From Denitratisoma oestradiolicum (lineage in GTDB: Bacteria; Pseudomonadota; Gammaproteobacteria; Burkholderiales; Rhodocyclaceae), in the NCBI RefSeq assembly GCF_902813185.1, contig NZ_LR778301.1, positions 682,001 to 746,000 on the forward strand: a stretch of DNA of 64,000 nt. The letters are read 5' to 3'. The notes beneath the pieces are model-generated. The model saw only the letters and a program-made list of their open reading frames with translations, ran no database searches and was not told where the DNA came from. This document shows, one piece after another, positions 26,461-36,858 of the stretch. Each line of letters starts with the position of its first letter. Positions within the stretch are counted from its first letter, which is position 1. Position numbers and translations under genes: made by a program.

Positions 26461-27528
26461 ATGCAAACATTGTTCGTAACCGGCGGCGCCGGCTTTATTG
26501 GCTCCGCTCTCGTCCGCTTGCTGCTGGCTGAAAGCGACTGGCAAGTCGTCAATATCGACAAGCTGACCTATGCGGGGAACCTGGAGTCCCTGGCGGAACT
26601 GAAAGATGACGGCCGCCATGTGTTCGTTCAGGCCGATATCGCCGACCGGGCCGCGATGGATGCGCTGTTCGCCCGCTACCAGCCCCGGGGGGTGATTCAT
26701 CTGGCTGCCGAGTCCCATGTGGATCGCTCCATCCTGGGGCCGGCGGAGTTCGTCCAGACAAACATCGTCGGCACCTATGTGTTGCTGGAAGCGGCCCGAT
26801 CCTACTGGGCTAGTCTCGGTGAGGAGGCGCGGGGTGGCTTTCGCTTTCATCATGTCTCCACCGACGAGGTCTTCGGCAGCCTGGGGCGCGAGGGTTTCTT
26901 TGCGGAGACCACTGCCTATGATCCCCGTTCGCCCTATTCCTCCTCCAAGGCGGCTTCCGACCATCTGGTGCGGGCCTGGCACCATACCTACGGACTGCCG
27001 GTGGTGGTGACCAACTGTTCCAACAACTACGGTCCCTATCAGTTTCCCGAGAAGCTGATTCCTCTGATGGTGCTCAATGCCCTGGCCGGCAAGCCCCTGC
27101 CCATCTATGGCCGGGGCGACAATGTGCGGGACTGGCTGTATGTGGACGATCATGCCCAGGCCTTGCGCCTGGTCTTCGAGCGAGGACAGGCGGGTGCCAC
27201 CTATTGCATCGGCGGCAACGCGGAGCGGACCAATTTGGACGTGGTGGACAGGCTCTGTGCCCTGCTCGATGAGTTGCGTCCCCGTGCTGTCGGCAGCTAT
27301 GCCGAACTGAAAACCTTCGTGGCCGACCGGCCCGGCCACGATCAGCGCTATGCCATCGACGCCGGCTACATTCGCCGTGAGCTGGGCTGGACGCCCCGGG
27401 AAAGCTTCGATAGCGGCTTGCGGAGGACCGTGGCCTGGTATCTGGACAACCCCCTGTGGGTGGACCATGTCCAGAGCGGAGAGTATCGCCGCTGGGTACA
27501 ACAAAACTATTCCGAGAGACAACAATGA
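26461..27528 (+). CDS. rfbB: dTDP-glucose 4,6-dehydratase
   Basis: A 355-residue extended short-chain dehydrogenase, second step of dTDP-L-rhamnose synthesis. The NAD motif GGAGFIG is at 8-14, [12 protein letters not shown] is diagnostic of RmlB, and STDEVFGSL plus [11 protein letters not shown] supply the catalytic Thr-Asp-Glu and Tyr-x-x-x-Lys. [18 protein letters not shown] and [11 protein letters not shown] complete the family pattern. ATGA overlap with rfbA. Confidence 0.97.
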   Translation: MQTLFVTGGAGFIGSALVRLLLAESDWQVVNIDKLTYAGNLESLAELKDDGRHVFVQADIADRAAMDALFARYQPRGVIHLAAESHVDRSILGPAEFVQTNIVGTYVLLEAARSYWASLGEEARGGFRFHHVSTDEVFGSLGREGFFAETTAYDPRSPYSSSKAASDHLVRAWHHTYGLPVVVTNCSNNYGPYQFPEKLIPLMVLNALAGKPLPIYGRGDNVRDWLYVDDHAQALRLVFERGQAGATYCIGGNAERTNLDVVDRLCALLDELRPRAVGSYAELKTFVADRPGHDQRYAIDAGYIRRELGWTPRESFDSGLRRTVAWYLDNPLWVDHVQSGEYRRWVQQNYSERQQ

Positions 27529-28409
27529 CTTCACGCAAGGGCATCATCCTGGCGGGAGGGGCGGGTACCCGCCTGCATCCGGCCACCCTGTCCATTTCCA
27601 AACAGTTGTTGCCGGTCTATGACAAGCCGATGATCTACTATCCCCTGTGCACCCTGATGCTGGCGGGAATACGGGACATTCTGCTGATTTCCACGCCCCA
27701 GGATACGCCGCGCTTTACCCAGTTGCTGGGGGACGGCAGCCAGTGGGGCCTGAACCTGAGTTATGCCGTGCAACCCAGCCCCGAGGGCCTGGCCCAGGCC
27801 TTCATCATCGGCCGGGAATTCCTCGCCGGCGGCCCATCGGCCCTGGTGTTGGGGGACAACATTTTCTACGGCCACGAGTTCGCCCATCAGTTAAGGGTGG
27901 CCAACGAAAGGGAGCTGGGCGCCACTGTATTCGCTTACCCGGTGCAAGACCCGGAGCGCTACGGCGTGGTGGAGTTCGATGCCCAGCGCCGGGCAGTCAG
28001 CATCGAGGAAAAGCCGGCCCACCCCAAGTCTCGCTATGCCGTGACCGGGCTCTATTTCTACGACAGTCATGTGGTGGATATCGCCGCATCCCTGAAGCCC
28101 TCGCCCCGGGGGGAACTGGAGATCACCGACGTCAATCGCTGTTATCTGGAGCAGTCCCGCCTTCATGTGGAGATCATGGGGCGAGGCATGGCCTGGCTGG
28201 ATACCGGGACCCATGATTCCCTGCTGGAGGCCGCTCATTACATTGCCACCCTGGAGAAGCGCCAGGGCCTGAAAGTGGCCAGCCCCGAGGAAATCTCTTG
28301 GCGTCAGGGCTGGATCGACGACGACGGATTGGCAGCACTGGCGGCACCCCTGGCCAAGAGCGGTTATGGCGACTACCTGCTGGGTCTGCTGCGGGATCGG
28401 GTGTTCTGA
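27525..28409 (+). CDS. rfbA: Glucose-1-phosphate thymidylyltransferase
   Basis: A 294-residue nucleotidyltransferase making dTDP-glucose, the first step of the rhamnose pathway. The N-terminal [13 protein letters not shown] loop binds dTTP and magnesium; [34 protein letters not shown] and [15 protein letters not shown] are RmlA hallmarks. It overlaps rfbB by 4 bases and rfbC by 1. Confidence 0.97.
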   Translation: MTSRKGIILAGGAGTRLHPATLSISKQLLPVYDKPMIYYPLCTLMLAGIRDILLISTPQDTPRFTQLLGDGSQWGLNLSYAVQPSPEGLAQAFIIGREFLAGGPSALVLGDNIFYGHEFAHQLRVANERELGATVFAYPVQDPERYGVVEFDAQRRAVSIEEKPAHPKSRYAVTGLYFYDSHVVDIAASLKPSPRGELEITDVNRCYLEQSRLHVEIMGRGMAWLDTGTHDSLLEAAHYIATLEKRQGLKVASPEEISWRQGWIDDDGLAALAAPLAKSGYGDYLLGLLRDRVF

Positions 28410-28951
28410 TGAGGTTGGTGGCAACGGATCTGCCCGAGGTTCTGCTGATCGAACCCAAGGTTTTCGGCGATGAGCGGGGTTTCTTTTTCGAAAGCTGGAA
28501 CCGGAACACTCTGGCCGGCCTGGGGCTGGAACTGGACTTCGTTCAGGACAATCATTCCCGCTCTGCCCGCAATGTGCTGCGGGGCCTGCATTACCAGATT
28601 CAGCATCCCCAGGGCAAGCTGGTGCGGGTGATCCAGGGCGAGGTCTTCGATGTGGCCGTGGATCTGCGCCGTTCCTCGCCTACCTTCGGGCGCTGGTCCG
28701 GCTTCATGCTCTCGGCGGAAAACAAGCGCATGGCTTGGATACCCCCTGGTTTCGCCCATGGTTTTTGCGTCACTTCGAACTACGCCGAGTTTCTCTACAA
28801 GACCACGGACTACTGGCATCCGGAACATGAGCGCAGCCTGCGCTGGGATGATCCGCAATTGGCCATTCCCTGGCCTCTGACGGGAGAGCCGGTGCTGGCG
28901 GCTAAGGATCAGGCCGGCCAGTTCCTGGCCGATGCCGAGGTCTATGCATGA
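28409..28951 (+). CDS. rfbC: dTDP-4-dehydrorhamnose 3,5-epimerase
   Basis: A 180-residue cupin-fold epimerase, third step of the pathway. The catalytic base His61 lies in RGLHYQ, and the tyrosine acid lies in the AEFLYKTTDYW segment. PQGKLVRVIQGEVFDVAVDLR and WIPPGFAHGF are invariant RmlC blocks. Start by TGATG overlap with rfbA; overlaps rfbD by four bases. Confidence 0.97.
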   Translation: MRLVATDLPEVLLIEPKVFGDERGFFFESWNRNTLAGLGLELDFVQDNHSRSARNVLRGLHYQIQHPQGKLVRVIQGEVFDVAVDLRRSSPTFGRWSGFMLSAENKRMAWIPPGFAHGFCVTSNYAEFLYKTTDYWHPEHERSLRWDDPQLAIPWPLTGEPVLAAKDQAGQFLADAEVYA

Positions 28952-29808
28952 AAAAAATCCTTCTGACCGGTGCCCAGGGCCAGGTGGGCTGGGAACTGGC
29001 CCGGACTCTGGCCTCCCTGGGGGAGATTCATGCCTTCGGGCGTGGTGAACTCGATCTGACCCAGCCTGACAGTATCCGGACGGCGATGGCGCGCGTACAG
29101 CCAGATATTGTCGTCAATGCCGCCGCCTACACAGCGGTGGATAAGGCCGAAGCCGAGCCGGAAGCGGCCTTTGCCGTCAATGCCACGGCACCGGGCATCC
29201 TGGCGGAGGAGGTGCGCCGGCTTGGGGCCCTGCTGGTGCACTATTCCACCGACTATGTCTTCGACGGCAGCAAGGCGGGCGCCTACACGGAGGATGATCC
29301 GCCCTGTCCGATCAACGTCTATGGCCGCAGCAAGCTGGCGGGGGAAGAGGCAATTCGCCAGAGGGGCTGTCGCCATTTGATTTTTCGCATCAGCTGGATC
29401 TACGGCTTGCGGGGAGGGAACTTCCTGCTGACCATGCTCAGGCTGGCCCGGGAGAGGCCTGAGTTGCGGGTGGTCATGGACCAGGTCGGTGCGCCCACCT
29501 GGAGCCGTCTGGTGGCCGAGATCACCGCCCTGGCCCTGGCCCGGGAGCAACCGCCCGAAGGGCTGTATCACCTGGGCAGCGAAGATGCGGTTTCCTGGGC
29601 CGGCTTTGCCCGGGAAATCTTTCGCCTGAGCGGAATCCCGGTGCTGGTCCGGGATATTCCTTCCAGCGAATATCCCTTGCCGGCCCGACGGCCCCTGAAC
29701 TCAAGGCTCTGCGGCCGGCGCTTGCGGGATGCAATCGGCTTGGCCCTGCCTTCCTGGCAACAGGGTCTGGCCCTGTGCCTGGCGGACGAGTCGCAGGATG
29801 TCGTGTAA
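28948..29808 (+). CDS. rfbD: dTDP-4-dehydrorhamnose reductase
   Basis: A 286-residue reductase that makes dTDP-L-rhamnose, donor for LPS, capsule or exopolysaccharide. The N-terminal GAQGQVGWEL motif binds NAD(P)H. NAAAYTAVDKAE, STDYVFDGS and VYGRSKLAGEE carry the catalytic Thr, Tyr and Lys. RPLNSRL near the C-terminus is typical. The gene order rfbB-A-C-D is compact, and no rhamnosyltransferase follows here. Confidence 0.96.
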   Translation: MKKILLTGAQGQVGWELARTLASLGEIHAFGRGELDLTQPDSIRTAMARVQPDIVVNAAAYTAVDKAEAEPEAAFAVNATAPGILAEEVRRLGALLVHYSTDYVFDGSKAGAYTEDDPPCPINVYGRSKLAGEEAIRQRGCRHLIFRISWIYGLRGGNFLLTMLRLARERPELRVVMDQVGAPTWSRLVAEITALALAREQPPEGLYHLGSEDAVSWAGFAREIFRLSGIPVLVRDIPSSEYPLPARRPLNSRLCGRRLRDAIGLALPSWQQGLALCLADESQDVV

Positions 29809-29811
29809 AAT
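29806..29811 (+). promoter_or_regulatory. Possible -10 element of tRNA-Thr
   Basis: TAAAAT preceded by TG, ten bases before the mature tRNA 5' end, overlapping the rfbD stop codon. No convincing -35 is visible. Confidence 0.35.
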
Positions 29812-29820
29812 CTCCTCCTC

Positions 29821-29896
29821 GCCCTTGTAGCTCAGCTGGTAGAGCAACGGTTTTGTAAACCGAAGGTCGGCGGTTCGATTCCGTCCGGGGGCACCA
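29821..29896 (+). tRNA. tRNA-Thr (anticodon UGU), CCA encoded
   Basis: A 76-base cloverleaf with a 7-bp acceptor stem (GCCCTTG with CGGGGGC, two G-U pairs), D arm GCTC...GAGC, anticodon loop TTTGTAA with anticodon TGT, variable loop AGGTC and T arm with TTCGATT. The 3' CCA is encoded. The outermost anticodon-stem pair 27-43 reads A-A and is unpaired. It decodes ACA and related threonine codons. It lies 12 bases after rfbD. Confidence 0.95.
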
Positions 29897-29970
29897 TTGA
29901 TGTTTTCGGCCCATGGGAGTGGTTTTGACGGGACAAGTCCGTTTCTCGTAACATTTCCCTTCTTGTGAGC

Positions 29971-29996
29971 ACGGCGGCGCAGGCCGCCGTGTGCTT
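29971..29996 (+). terminator. Probable terminator after tRNA-Thr
   Basis: A perfect 8-bp stem (ACGGCGGC/GCCGCCGT) with four-base loop, followed by GTGCTTTT. The T run is short but the hairpin is strong. It lies between the tRNA and argD and would end tRNA or rfb transcription. Confidence 0.6.
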
Positions 29997-30050
29997 TTGG
30001 AGTTGCCGGTTTTCGGTACGCGCATGCCCCCATGGGGCGTGGAGATTTCC

Positions 30051-31223
30051 ATGTCGCACCTGATGAATACTTATGCCCGCCTGCCTGTGGCCTTCACCCA
30101 CGGTCAGGGTTGCCGCCTGTTTGACGAGAAGGGGAAGTCCTACCTGGATGCCCTGTCCGGCATTGCCGTCAATACTCTGGGACACAATCATCCGCGCCTG
30201 GTGAAGGCACTGACCGAGCAGGTGGGGCGCCTGATCCATACTTCCAACCTGTATCGGGTGCCTGAGCAGGAGGCACTCTCCGATCGCCTGGCGACCATCG
30301 CCGGCATGGACGAGGTGTTTTTCTGCAATTCCGGTTGCGAGGCCAACGAAGCCGCCATCAAGCTGGCGCGGCTCTACGGCCATCAGCAGGGTATCGATGC
30401 GCCGGCCATCGTGGTGATGGAACAGGCCTTCCATGGACGCACCCTGGCGACCCTGTCGGCCACCGGCAGCCGCAAGGTACAGGCCGGCTTCGAGCCCCTG
30501 GTCTCCGGTTTCGTGCGGGTACCCTTCGACGATCTGGCGGCTATCGAGCAGGTGGCGGCCCACAATCCCAATGTCGTGGCAGTGTTGTTCGAACCGATCC
30601 AGGGTGAGGGTGGCATCAATGTGGCCCATGTCGAATACATGCAGGCCCTGCGCCGCATCTGCGACCAGAAGAACTGGCTGCTGATGGTGGATGAAGTGCA
30701 GTGTGGCATCGGCCGTACCGGTGTCTGGTTCGCCCATCAGCGGGCTGCCCTCCGTCCCGACGTGATGACCCTGGCCAAGGGCCTGGGTTCCGGCGTGCCC
30801 ATCGGCGCCTGTCTGGCGGCCGGCAAGGCGGCCGGGGTGTTCAAGCCGGGCAACCATGGCTCCACCTTCGGCGGCAACCCCCTGGCCTGCACGGCGGCTC
30901 TGACCACCCTGGAGGTGATCGAGCAGGACGGCCTGATGGTCCGTGCCGGGCAAGTGGGAGGCGCCATCCGCGAGGGCCTCCAGGCCGCCTTGACGGGCAC
31001 CAACGGTGTCGTGGAGGTGCGCGGCGATGGTCTGATGATTGGCATTGAGCTGGATCGTCCCTGCGGCGCCCTGGTGCTGCAGGGCCTGGATACCGGGCTG
31101 GTGATCAATGTGACCGCCGACCAAGTGGTGCGACTGTTGCCTGCCCTGGTGTTCAGCGATCAGGATGCCACCGAACTGGTGAGCCGCCTGTCGGCCCTGA
31201 TCCGCGACTTCCTGGGAGCCTGA
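30051..31223 (+). CDS. argD: Acetylornithine/succinyl-DAP aminotransferase
   Basis: A 390-residue PLP enzyme converting N-acetylglutamate semialdehyde to N-acetylornithine. It is a class III aminotransferase: NSGCEANEAAIKLAR and EQAFHGRT near the phosphate site, LMVDEVQCGIGRTG with the PLP-contacting Asp, and the Schiff-base Lys243 in TLAKGLGSG. GGAG lies 7 bases upstream of ATG 30051; earlier in-frame starts run into the terminator hairpin. It heads argD-argF-argG. Confidence 0.95.
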   Translation: MSHLMNTYARLPVAFTHGQGCRLFDEKGKSYLDALSGIAVNTLGHNHPRLVKALTEQVGRLIHTSNLYRVPEQEALSDRLATIAGMDEVFFCNSGCEANEAAIKLARLYGHQQGIDAPAIVVMEQAFHGRTLATLSATGSRKVQAGFEPLVSGFVRVPFDDLAAIEQVAAHNPNVVAVLFEPIQGEGGINVAHVEYMQALRRICDQKNWLLMVDEVQCGIGRTGVWFAHQRAALRPDVMTLAKGLGSGVPIGACLAAGKAAGVFKPGNHGSTFGGNPLACTAALTTLEVIEQDGLMVRAGQVGGAIREGLQAALTGTNGVVEVRGDGLMIGIELDRPCGALVLQGLDTGLVINVTADQVVRLLPALVFSDQDATELVSRLSALIRDFLGA

Positions 31224-31225
31224 TC

Positions 31226-32143
31226 ATGACGGCACCCCGGCATTTTCTCCAGTTCAAGGATTTCTCTCGGGAGGAGTTCGACTACCTGTTCGAGCGCACC
31301 CGCTGGATCAAGCAGCAATTCAAGTCCTACCACCAGTATTGGCCCCTGGTGGATCGCTCCCTGGTAATGATTTTCGAGAAGGCCAGCACCCGCACCCGCC
31401 TTTCCTTCGAGGCGGGTATGCAGCAACTGGGTGGTTCCGCCATTTATCTCAATACCCGGGATTCCCAGCTGGGCCGGGGCGAGCCTGTGGAGGACGCGGC
31501 CCAGGTGATTTCCCGGATGAGCGATATCGTCATGATCCGCACCTTCGAGCAGGAAATCATCGAACGCTTCGCCGGCCATTCCCGGGTGCCGGTGATCAAT
31601 GGCCTAACCAACGAATACCACCCCTGTCAGATCCTGGCCGACATCTATACCTTCATCGAGCATCGAGGTTCCATCCAGGGCAAGACCGTGGCCTGGATCG
31701 GCGATTCCAACAACGTCTGCAATACCTGGCTGCAGGCGGCCGAGGTCTTCGGCTTCAATGTCCATGTATCCACACCTCCCGGTTACGAGGTGGAGGCGGA
31801 ACGGGCGGGCCTCTACGGCAACGACCATTTCGAGCAGTTCGCCGATCCCATGGATGCGGCCAGAGGCGCGGATCTGGTGACCACCGATGTGTGGACCTCC
31901 ATGGGTTTCGAGGCCGAGAACGAGGAGCGCCTGCGGGACTTTGCCGACTGGCAGGTGGATGAGGAAATGATGAAGGTGGCCCGGCCCGATGCCGTATTCA
32001 TGCACTGCCTGCCGGCCCACCGGGGTGAGGAAGTGGCGGCCGAGGTGATTGACGGGCCCCAGAGCGTGGTCTGGGACGAGGCGGAAAACCGCCTGCATAC
32101 CCAGAAGGCCCTGATGGAATTCCTGCTCCTGGGCAGGGTGTAG
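31226..32143 (+). CDS. argF: Ornithine carbamoyltransferase
   Basis: A 305-residue enzyme forming citrulline from ornithine and carbamoyl phosphate. The carbamoyl-phosphate motif STRTR is at 54-58, HPCQILAD and the ornithine-site HCLP is at 260-263. It starts two bases after argD. The length is that of the anabolic form; it is the only copy seen. Confidence 0.97.
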   Translation: MTAPRHFLQFKDFSREEFDYLFERTRWIKQQFKSYHQYWPLVDRSLVMIFEKASTRTRLSFEAGMQQLGGSAIYLNTRDSQLGRGEPVEDAAQVISRMSDIVMIRTFEQEIIERFAGHSRVPVINGLTNEYHPCQILADIYTFIEHRGSIQGKTVAWIGDSNNVCNTWLQAAEVFGFNVHVSTPPGYEVEAERAGLYGNDHFEQFADPMDAARGADLVTTDVWTSMGFEAENEERLRDFADWQVDEEMMKVARPDAVFMHCLPAHRGEEVAAEVIDGPQSVVWDEAENRLHTQKALMEFLLLGRV

Positions 32144-32168
32144 TCTGATTCGGAAAACGGAAACAACA

Positions 32169-33398
<1,230 letters not shown>

Positions 33399-33416
33399 GT
33401 GGAGAGGAGCGACGGC

Positions 33417-33626
33417 ATGTTCGGTCTGACGGAAGAGCAAGTGAGCCATTTCGGGATGACTTTCGTCCTGGGGGCCTTCATGCTCTACATGTTGTTCATC
33501 ATCGGCGAACTGGCCTACAAGTCCAGGGCAGGCAAGACCGGCACCTTTGTGCTGTTCTTTGTGCTTTCCTTCGGCATGGTGGGTTTTGTTGCCAAGTTCA
33601 TCATCGAAAAAGTCTGGGGAATCTGA
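33417..33626 (+). CDS. DUF2788 small membrane protein
   Basis: A 69-residue protein with two membrane helices (about 14-34 and 42-63) separated by the basic loop YKSRAGKTG. The sequence pattern matches the DUF2788 family of betaproteobacterial inner-membrane proteins. The ATG at 33417 has GGAGAGGAG eight bases upstream; a GTG at 33399 would directly abut the argG stop. Function unknown. It sits between argG and ppnP. Confidence 0.8.
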   Translation: MFGLTEEQVSHFGMTFVLGAFMLYMLFIIGELAYKSRAGKTGTFVLFFVLSFGMVGFVAKFIIEKVWGI

Positions 33627-33627
33627 A

Positions 33628-33942
33628 GTGTCTCAATTCGACAATGTTTCAGTGGTCAAGCAGGCCAATGTCTATTTCGACGGCAAGTGCGTCAGCCATA
33701 CCGTCCAGTTCGCCGATGGCACCAAGAAGAGCGTGGGCGTTGTGCTGCCTTCCAGCCTGACCTTCAACACCGGCGCCCCCGAGATCATGGAAACTGTGGC
33801 CGGCTCCGTCCGCTATCGCCTCAAGGGTGAGACGGAATGGAAGGCCTGTCCCGCGGGTGAGCGTTTTTCCATTCCGGGCAACTCCAGCTTCGACATCGAG
33901 GTGGTGGGCGAGCCCTATCACTATGTCTGTCATTTTGGCTGA
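33628..33942 (+). CDS. ppnP: Pyrimidine/purine nucleoside phosphorylase PpnP
   Basis: A 104-residue cupin-type phosphorylase that splits nucleosides with phosphate. [41 protein letters not shown] and RYRLKGE are the DUF1255/PpnP blocks, and [12 protein letters not shown]...YHYVCHF ends the domain. The GTG at 33628 is one base after the DUF2788 stop. Length is typical. Confidence 0.92.
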   Translation: MSQFDNVSVVKQANVYFDGKCVSHTVQFADGTKKSVGVVLPSSLTFNTGAPEIMETVAGSVRYRLKGETEWKACPAGERFSIPGNSSFDIEVVGEPYHYVCHFG

Positions 33943-33963
33943 TCACGTTCCTGGAGAGTAGGC

Positions 33964-34458
33964 ATGCCTTCCTTCGACATCACTTCCGAAGCCGACATGG
34001 TGGCCCTGAAGAACGCCGTGGATGTGGCGGGCCGCCATATCGGCAACCGCTATGACTTCAAGGGCACCTCGGCACGGGTGGAACTGAACGAGAAGGACAA
34101 GACGATCACCCTCCACGGCGATTCGGAGTTCCAGCTCGATCAGATCAAGGACATCCTGTTCCCCGAGATGGAAAAGAAGGAACGGGAAAGCACCAAGCGC
34201 CTGGATGCCGGACCCGTGCAGTCCGTGTCCGGCAACAAGGCCAAGCAGGAACTCAAGATCAAGGTCGGCATCGAGTCCGAACTGGCCAAGCAACTGGTCA
34301 AGCTGATCAAGGACAGCAAACTCAAGGTTCAGGCCAGCATCCAAGGGGATGCGGTACGGGTCACCGGCGCCAAGCGCGACCTCCTCCAGGAAACCATCGC
34401 CCTGGTGCGGAAGTCGATCACCGATTTTCCACTCCAGTACGGCAACTTCCGAGACTGA
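33964..34458 (+). CDS. yajQ: YajQ-family nucleotide-binding protein
   Basis: A 164-residue protein with two RNP-like ferredoxin folds. PSFDITSEADM is the invariant N-terminus; NRYDFKGTSARVELNEKDK, KQELKIKVGIESELAKQLVKLIKDSKLKVQASIQGD and DFPLQYGNFRD are YajQ landmarks. Homologues bind c-di-GMP and can act as transcription co-factors, which is of interest given the cyclase at 24.5 kb, although no direct link is shown. GGAGAG precedes the ATG. Confidence 0.94.
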   Translation: MPSFDITSEADMVALKNAVDVAGRHIGNRYDFKGTSARVELNEKDKTITLHGDSEFQLDQIKDILFPEMEKKERESTKRLDAGPVQSVSGNKAKQELKIKVGIESELAKQLVKLIKDSKLKVQASIQGDAVRVTGAKRDLLQETIALVRKSITDFPLQYGNFRD

Positions 34459-34467
34459 AGCGAAGGC

Positions 34468-35175
34468 TTATTCAGCTTTCAACCCGGCGATCCAGCGGCG
34501 GTAGAGTCGATCGGCGACCTGGCGCATGGCGTTGATGCGGGCCTCCATCCCCGGGTACATTTCCTCCGGCGTCTGTACCGATGGACCGGGCGCTGCTTTC
34601 TCCGCCGCCCAGACGTGGTTCCAGTCACGGATCATGGCTTCCGTCATTTCCACATGGCACTGCATCGCCAGGTGTGGCCCTAGGGCGAAGGCCTGGTTTT
34701 CGCAGTAGGCGCTCTTCAGCAGACGGGTCGCACCCGGCGGCAGACTGAAGGTTTCACCATGCCAGTGAAAGGCATCGAAGGCTGCGATGTCGCCCAGCCA
34801 GTCCGCCGCCAGCGGGCTGGTGACTTCCACCCGGCCCCAACCCAGTTCCTTGACCGCATTGCGGCTGACGCTGCCGCCCAGGGCCTTGGCCATCATCTGC
34901 CCGCCCAGACAGTGACCGATGACGGGCACGCCGCGGGCGACGGCAAAACGAATAAGCGCGAAGGATGGAGCGAGCCAGGGCAGGTCGTCATTGACACTCA
35001 TGGGGCCCCCCATGAAACACAAGCCTGAAAAATCATCGACATCCCTGGGAACCGACGCCCCCGCATCAATGGGGATCAGGACGTGGGGAAGCCGGTGGGC
35101 ATCAAGGAATGTGGCAAAATAACCGGCCCCTTCTCCAGGGCTGTGGCGGAAAATTGCGACAGGCTTGGTCGTCAT
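34468..35175 (-). CDS. Class I glutamine amidotransferase-like protein
   Basis: A 235-residue GMP-synthase-type amidotransferase domain standing alone. The nucleophile Cys89 is in GHCLGGQ; FMGGPMSVNDD forms the oxyanion area, and HWHGETFSLP and the CHVE segment provide the histidine and glutamate of the triad. The start MTTKPVAIFRH at 35175 fits the domain; upstream in-frame ATGs extend into the divergent Nudix promoter. Similar free-standing proteins hydrolyse gamma-glutamyl compounds; the substrate is not identifiable. It is convergent with yajQ. Confidence 0.88.
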   Translation of the reverse strand: MTTKPVAIFRHSPGEGAGYFATFLDAHRLPHVLIPIDAGASVPRDVDDFSGLCFMGGPMSVNDDLPWLAPSFALIRFAVARGVPVIGHCLGGQMMAKALGGSVSRNAVKELGWGRVEVTSPLAADWLGDIAAFDAFHWHGETFSLPPGATRLLKSAYCENQAFALGPHLAMQCHVEMTEAMIRDWNHVWAAEKAAPGPSVQTPEEMYPGMEARINAMRQVADRLYRRWIAGLKAE

Positions 35176-35240
35176 TTCAGTCCCTGAACGAATCACAGTA
35201 ACGAGATGCTCCATTCTAGCGTTGTCCCCGAGGTGATCTG

Positions 35241-35840
35241 ATGACTCAGCCATGGTCGGCGCCCTGGTTGCGCGAACGCCTGTCGAGGCCATGGGATCGA
35301 ACCCTGCTGCCCGAGTCAGACGGCTTCAAGCTAGCGCCGGGCGGGGGCACGCCGGCGGCCGTGCTGGTGCCGCTGGTGCTGCGGGAGAGTGGTATCACCA
35401 TACTGCTGACCCAGCGGACTGCCCATCTGAACGATCATGCCGGGCAGGTGAGCTTTCCGGGTGGCCGCGCCGAGCCGAGCGACAGGGATGTCGTGCACAC
35501 GGCCCTGCGGGAGGCGGAGGAGGAGGTGGGCCTCATGCCAGGCCAGGTGGAGGTGATCGGTACTCTGCCAGAGTTCTGTACCGGCACCGGTTTTCGTGTG
35601 ACCCCCGTGATCGGGCTGGTGACGCCGCCCCTCAATCTGCGCCTGGATGATTTCGAGGTGGCGGAGGTCTTCGAGCCCCCTATGCAGGTATTGCTGGATA
35701 AGGATAACTGGCAATGGCAGCGCCTCGAACATGAAGGGCGAACCTTCAGTTTCTGGGCCATGCCTTGGCAAGGCTATTTCATATGGGGGGCGACGGCTGG
35801 AATGCTGGTCAATCTGCGTCGCCACCTCCTAGGAGAATGA
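35241..35840 (+). CDS. Nudix hydrolase, CoA pyrophosphatase type
   Basis: A 199-residue Nudix protein. The box GGRAEPSDRDVVHTALREAEEEVG (74-97) contains the metal-binding REAEEEVG, and the preceding LLTQRTAHLNDHAGQVSFPGG is the UPF0035/CoA-diphosphatase signature. Such enzymes cleave CoA or oxidised CoA to phosphopantetheine plus 3',5'-ADP. It overlaps the next gene by ATGA and diverges from the amidotransferase. Confidence 0.9.
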   Translation: MTQPWSAPWLRERLSRPWDRTLLPESDGFKLAPGGGTPAAVLVPLVLRESGITILLTQRTAHLNDHAGQVSFPGGRAEPSDRDVVHTALREAEEEVGLMPGQVEVIGTLPEFCTGTGFRVTPVIGLVTPPLNLRLDDFEVAEVFEPPMQVLLDKDNWQWQRLEHEGRTFSFWAMPWQGYFIWGATAGMLVNLRRHLLGE

Positions 35841-36769
35841 ACATCGTGACCCTGCTTTCCGCCCTCATCGCCTTGTTCATTGAGCAGTTCCGCCCGCTGG
35901 CGGTGGCCCGCTGGGTGACCGGCCCTCTGACGGCCTGGACCGACTTTCTCGAAGGCAAACTGAATGCCGGCCAATATCGTCAAGGCGTGGTTGCCTGGAT
36001 GATCGGCGTAATGGTCCCGGTGGTGGCTGTGGAGATTCTCTATCTTTCAGCCCTTTGGTTCGAGCCCCTGGGGGCGCTGCTGCTCTCGGTGCTGGTGCTT
36101 TACCTGACCATGGGGCTGCGCCAGTTCAGCCATTTCTTCACCGATATCCATCTGGCCTTGCGCATGGGGGAACTGGATCGGGCGCGCCGGCTTTTGTCCG
36201 AGTGGCGCCAGCAAAGTGGTGACCGCCTCGGTTCCACGGAAGTGGCAAGGATTGCCATCGAACAGGCTCTGCTGTCTTCCCATCGGCATGTCTATGCCCC
36301 CCTGTTCTGGTTTGCCCTGCTGGGGCCGGCCGGGGCACTGCTCTATCGCTTGACGCTGTTTTTCTCTACCCGGTGGGGGGGGGGCGATGAAGCCCTGTTC
36401 GGACGCTTTGGCGAATTTTCCCGCCGCGCCTTCGCATGGGTGGATTGGTTACCGGCCCGGATTTCTGCAGCCGGCTTCGCGGTGGTGGGGGATTTCGAGG
36501 ATGCCCTTTACTGCTGGCGGACCCAGGCCGACCGGTGGCCGGAGCGTAATTCAGGGGTATTGTTGGCCAGCGGTGCAGGTGCATTGGGGGTACGCTTGGG
36601 GCTGCCGGTGGATGAGGGTCCTGAGTCGGGGGATCGGCCACAGCTCGGGCTGGGTGAAGAAGCCGACGTGGATTTCTTGCAGAGCACCATCGGTCTGGTC
36701 TGGCGCACCCTGGTACTGGGCATTCTGTTGCTGGTTCTGCTCAGTGTGGCCAGTTGGGTGGGGAGCTGA
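35837..36769 (+). CDS. CobD/CbiB-family membrane protein
   Basis: A 310-residue membrane protein of the CobD/CbiB/AmpE family, with hydrophobic segments near the N-terminus, in the middle and at the end. MNIVTLLSALIALFIEQFRPL opens it; YAPLFWFALLGPAGALLYRL and the FAWVDWLPARISAAGFAVVGDFEDA segment match CbiB-like proteins. In betaproteobacteria this paralogue is found outside cobalamin clusters, and no other cobalamin genes are near, so a role in adenosylcobinamide synthesis is doubtful. GGAG lies just upstream of the ATG. Confidence 0.82.
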   Translation: MNIVTLLSALIALFIEQFRPLAVARWVTGPLTAWTDFLEGKLNAGQYRQGVVAWMIGVMVPVVAVEILYLSALWFEPLGALLLSVLVLYLTMGLRQFSHFFTDIHLALRMGELDRARRLLSEWRQQSGDRLGSTEVARIAIEQALLSSHRHVYAPLFWFALLGPAGALLYRLTLFFSTRWGGGDEALFGRFGEFSRRAFAWVDWLPARISAAGFAVVGDFEDALYCWRTQADRWPERNSGVLLASGAGALGVRLGLPVDEGPESGDRPQLGLGEEADVDFLQSTIGLVWRTLVLGILLLVLLSVASWVGS

Positions 36770-36858
36770 GCCCAGTCCTTCCCGGATTGTGCATAGCAGC
36801 AATTTGCGTGCTACCATTGCAAGGTTCTTGACCGTCACTTTTATTGGAGCCTGCTTCC

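Noticed and set aside
25453..27534. 693-codon minus-strand frame opposite the cyclase and rfbB
   Set aside because: Lies antisense to two well-recognised genes and resembles no protein; a GC-bias shadow.
29821..29896. tRNA gene as an integration site for a genomic island
   Set aside because: No integrase, no duplicated tRNA 3' end and no compositional break were seen on either side.
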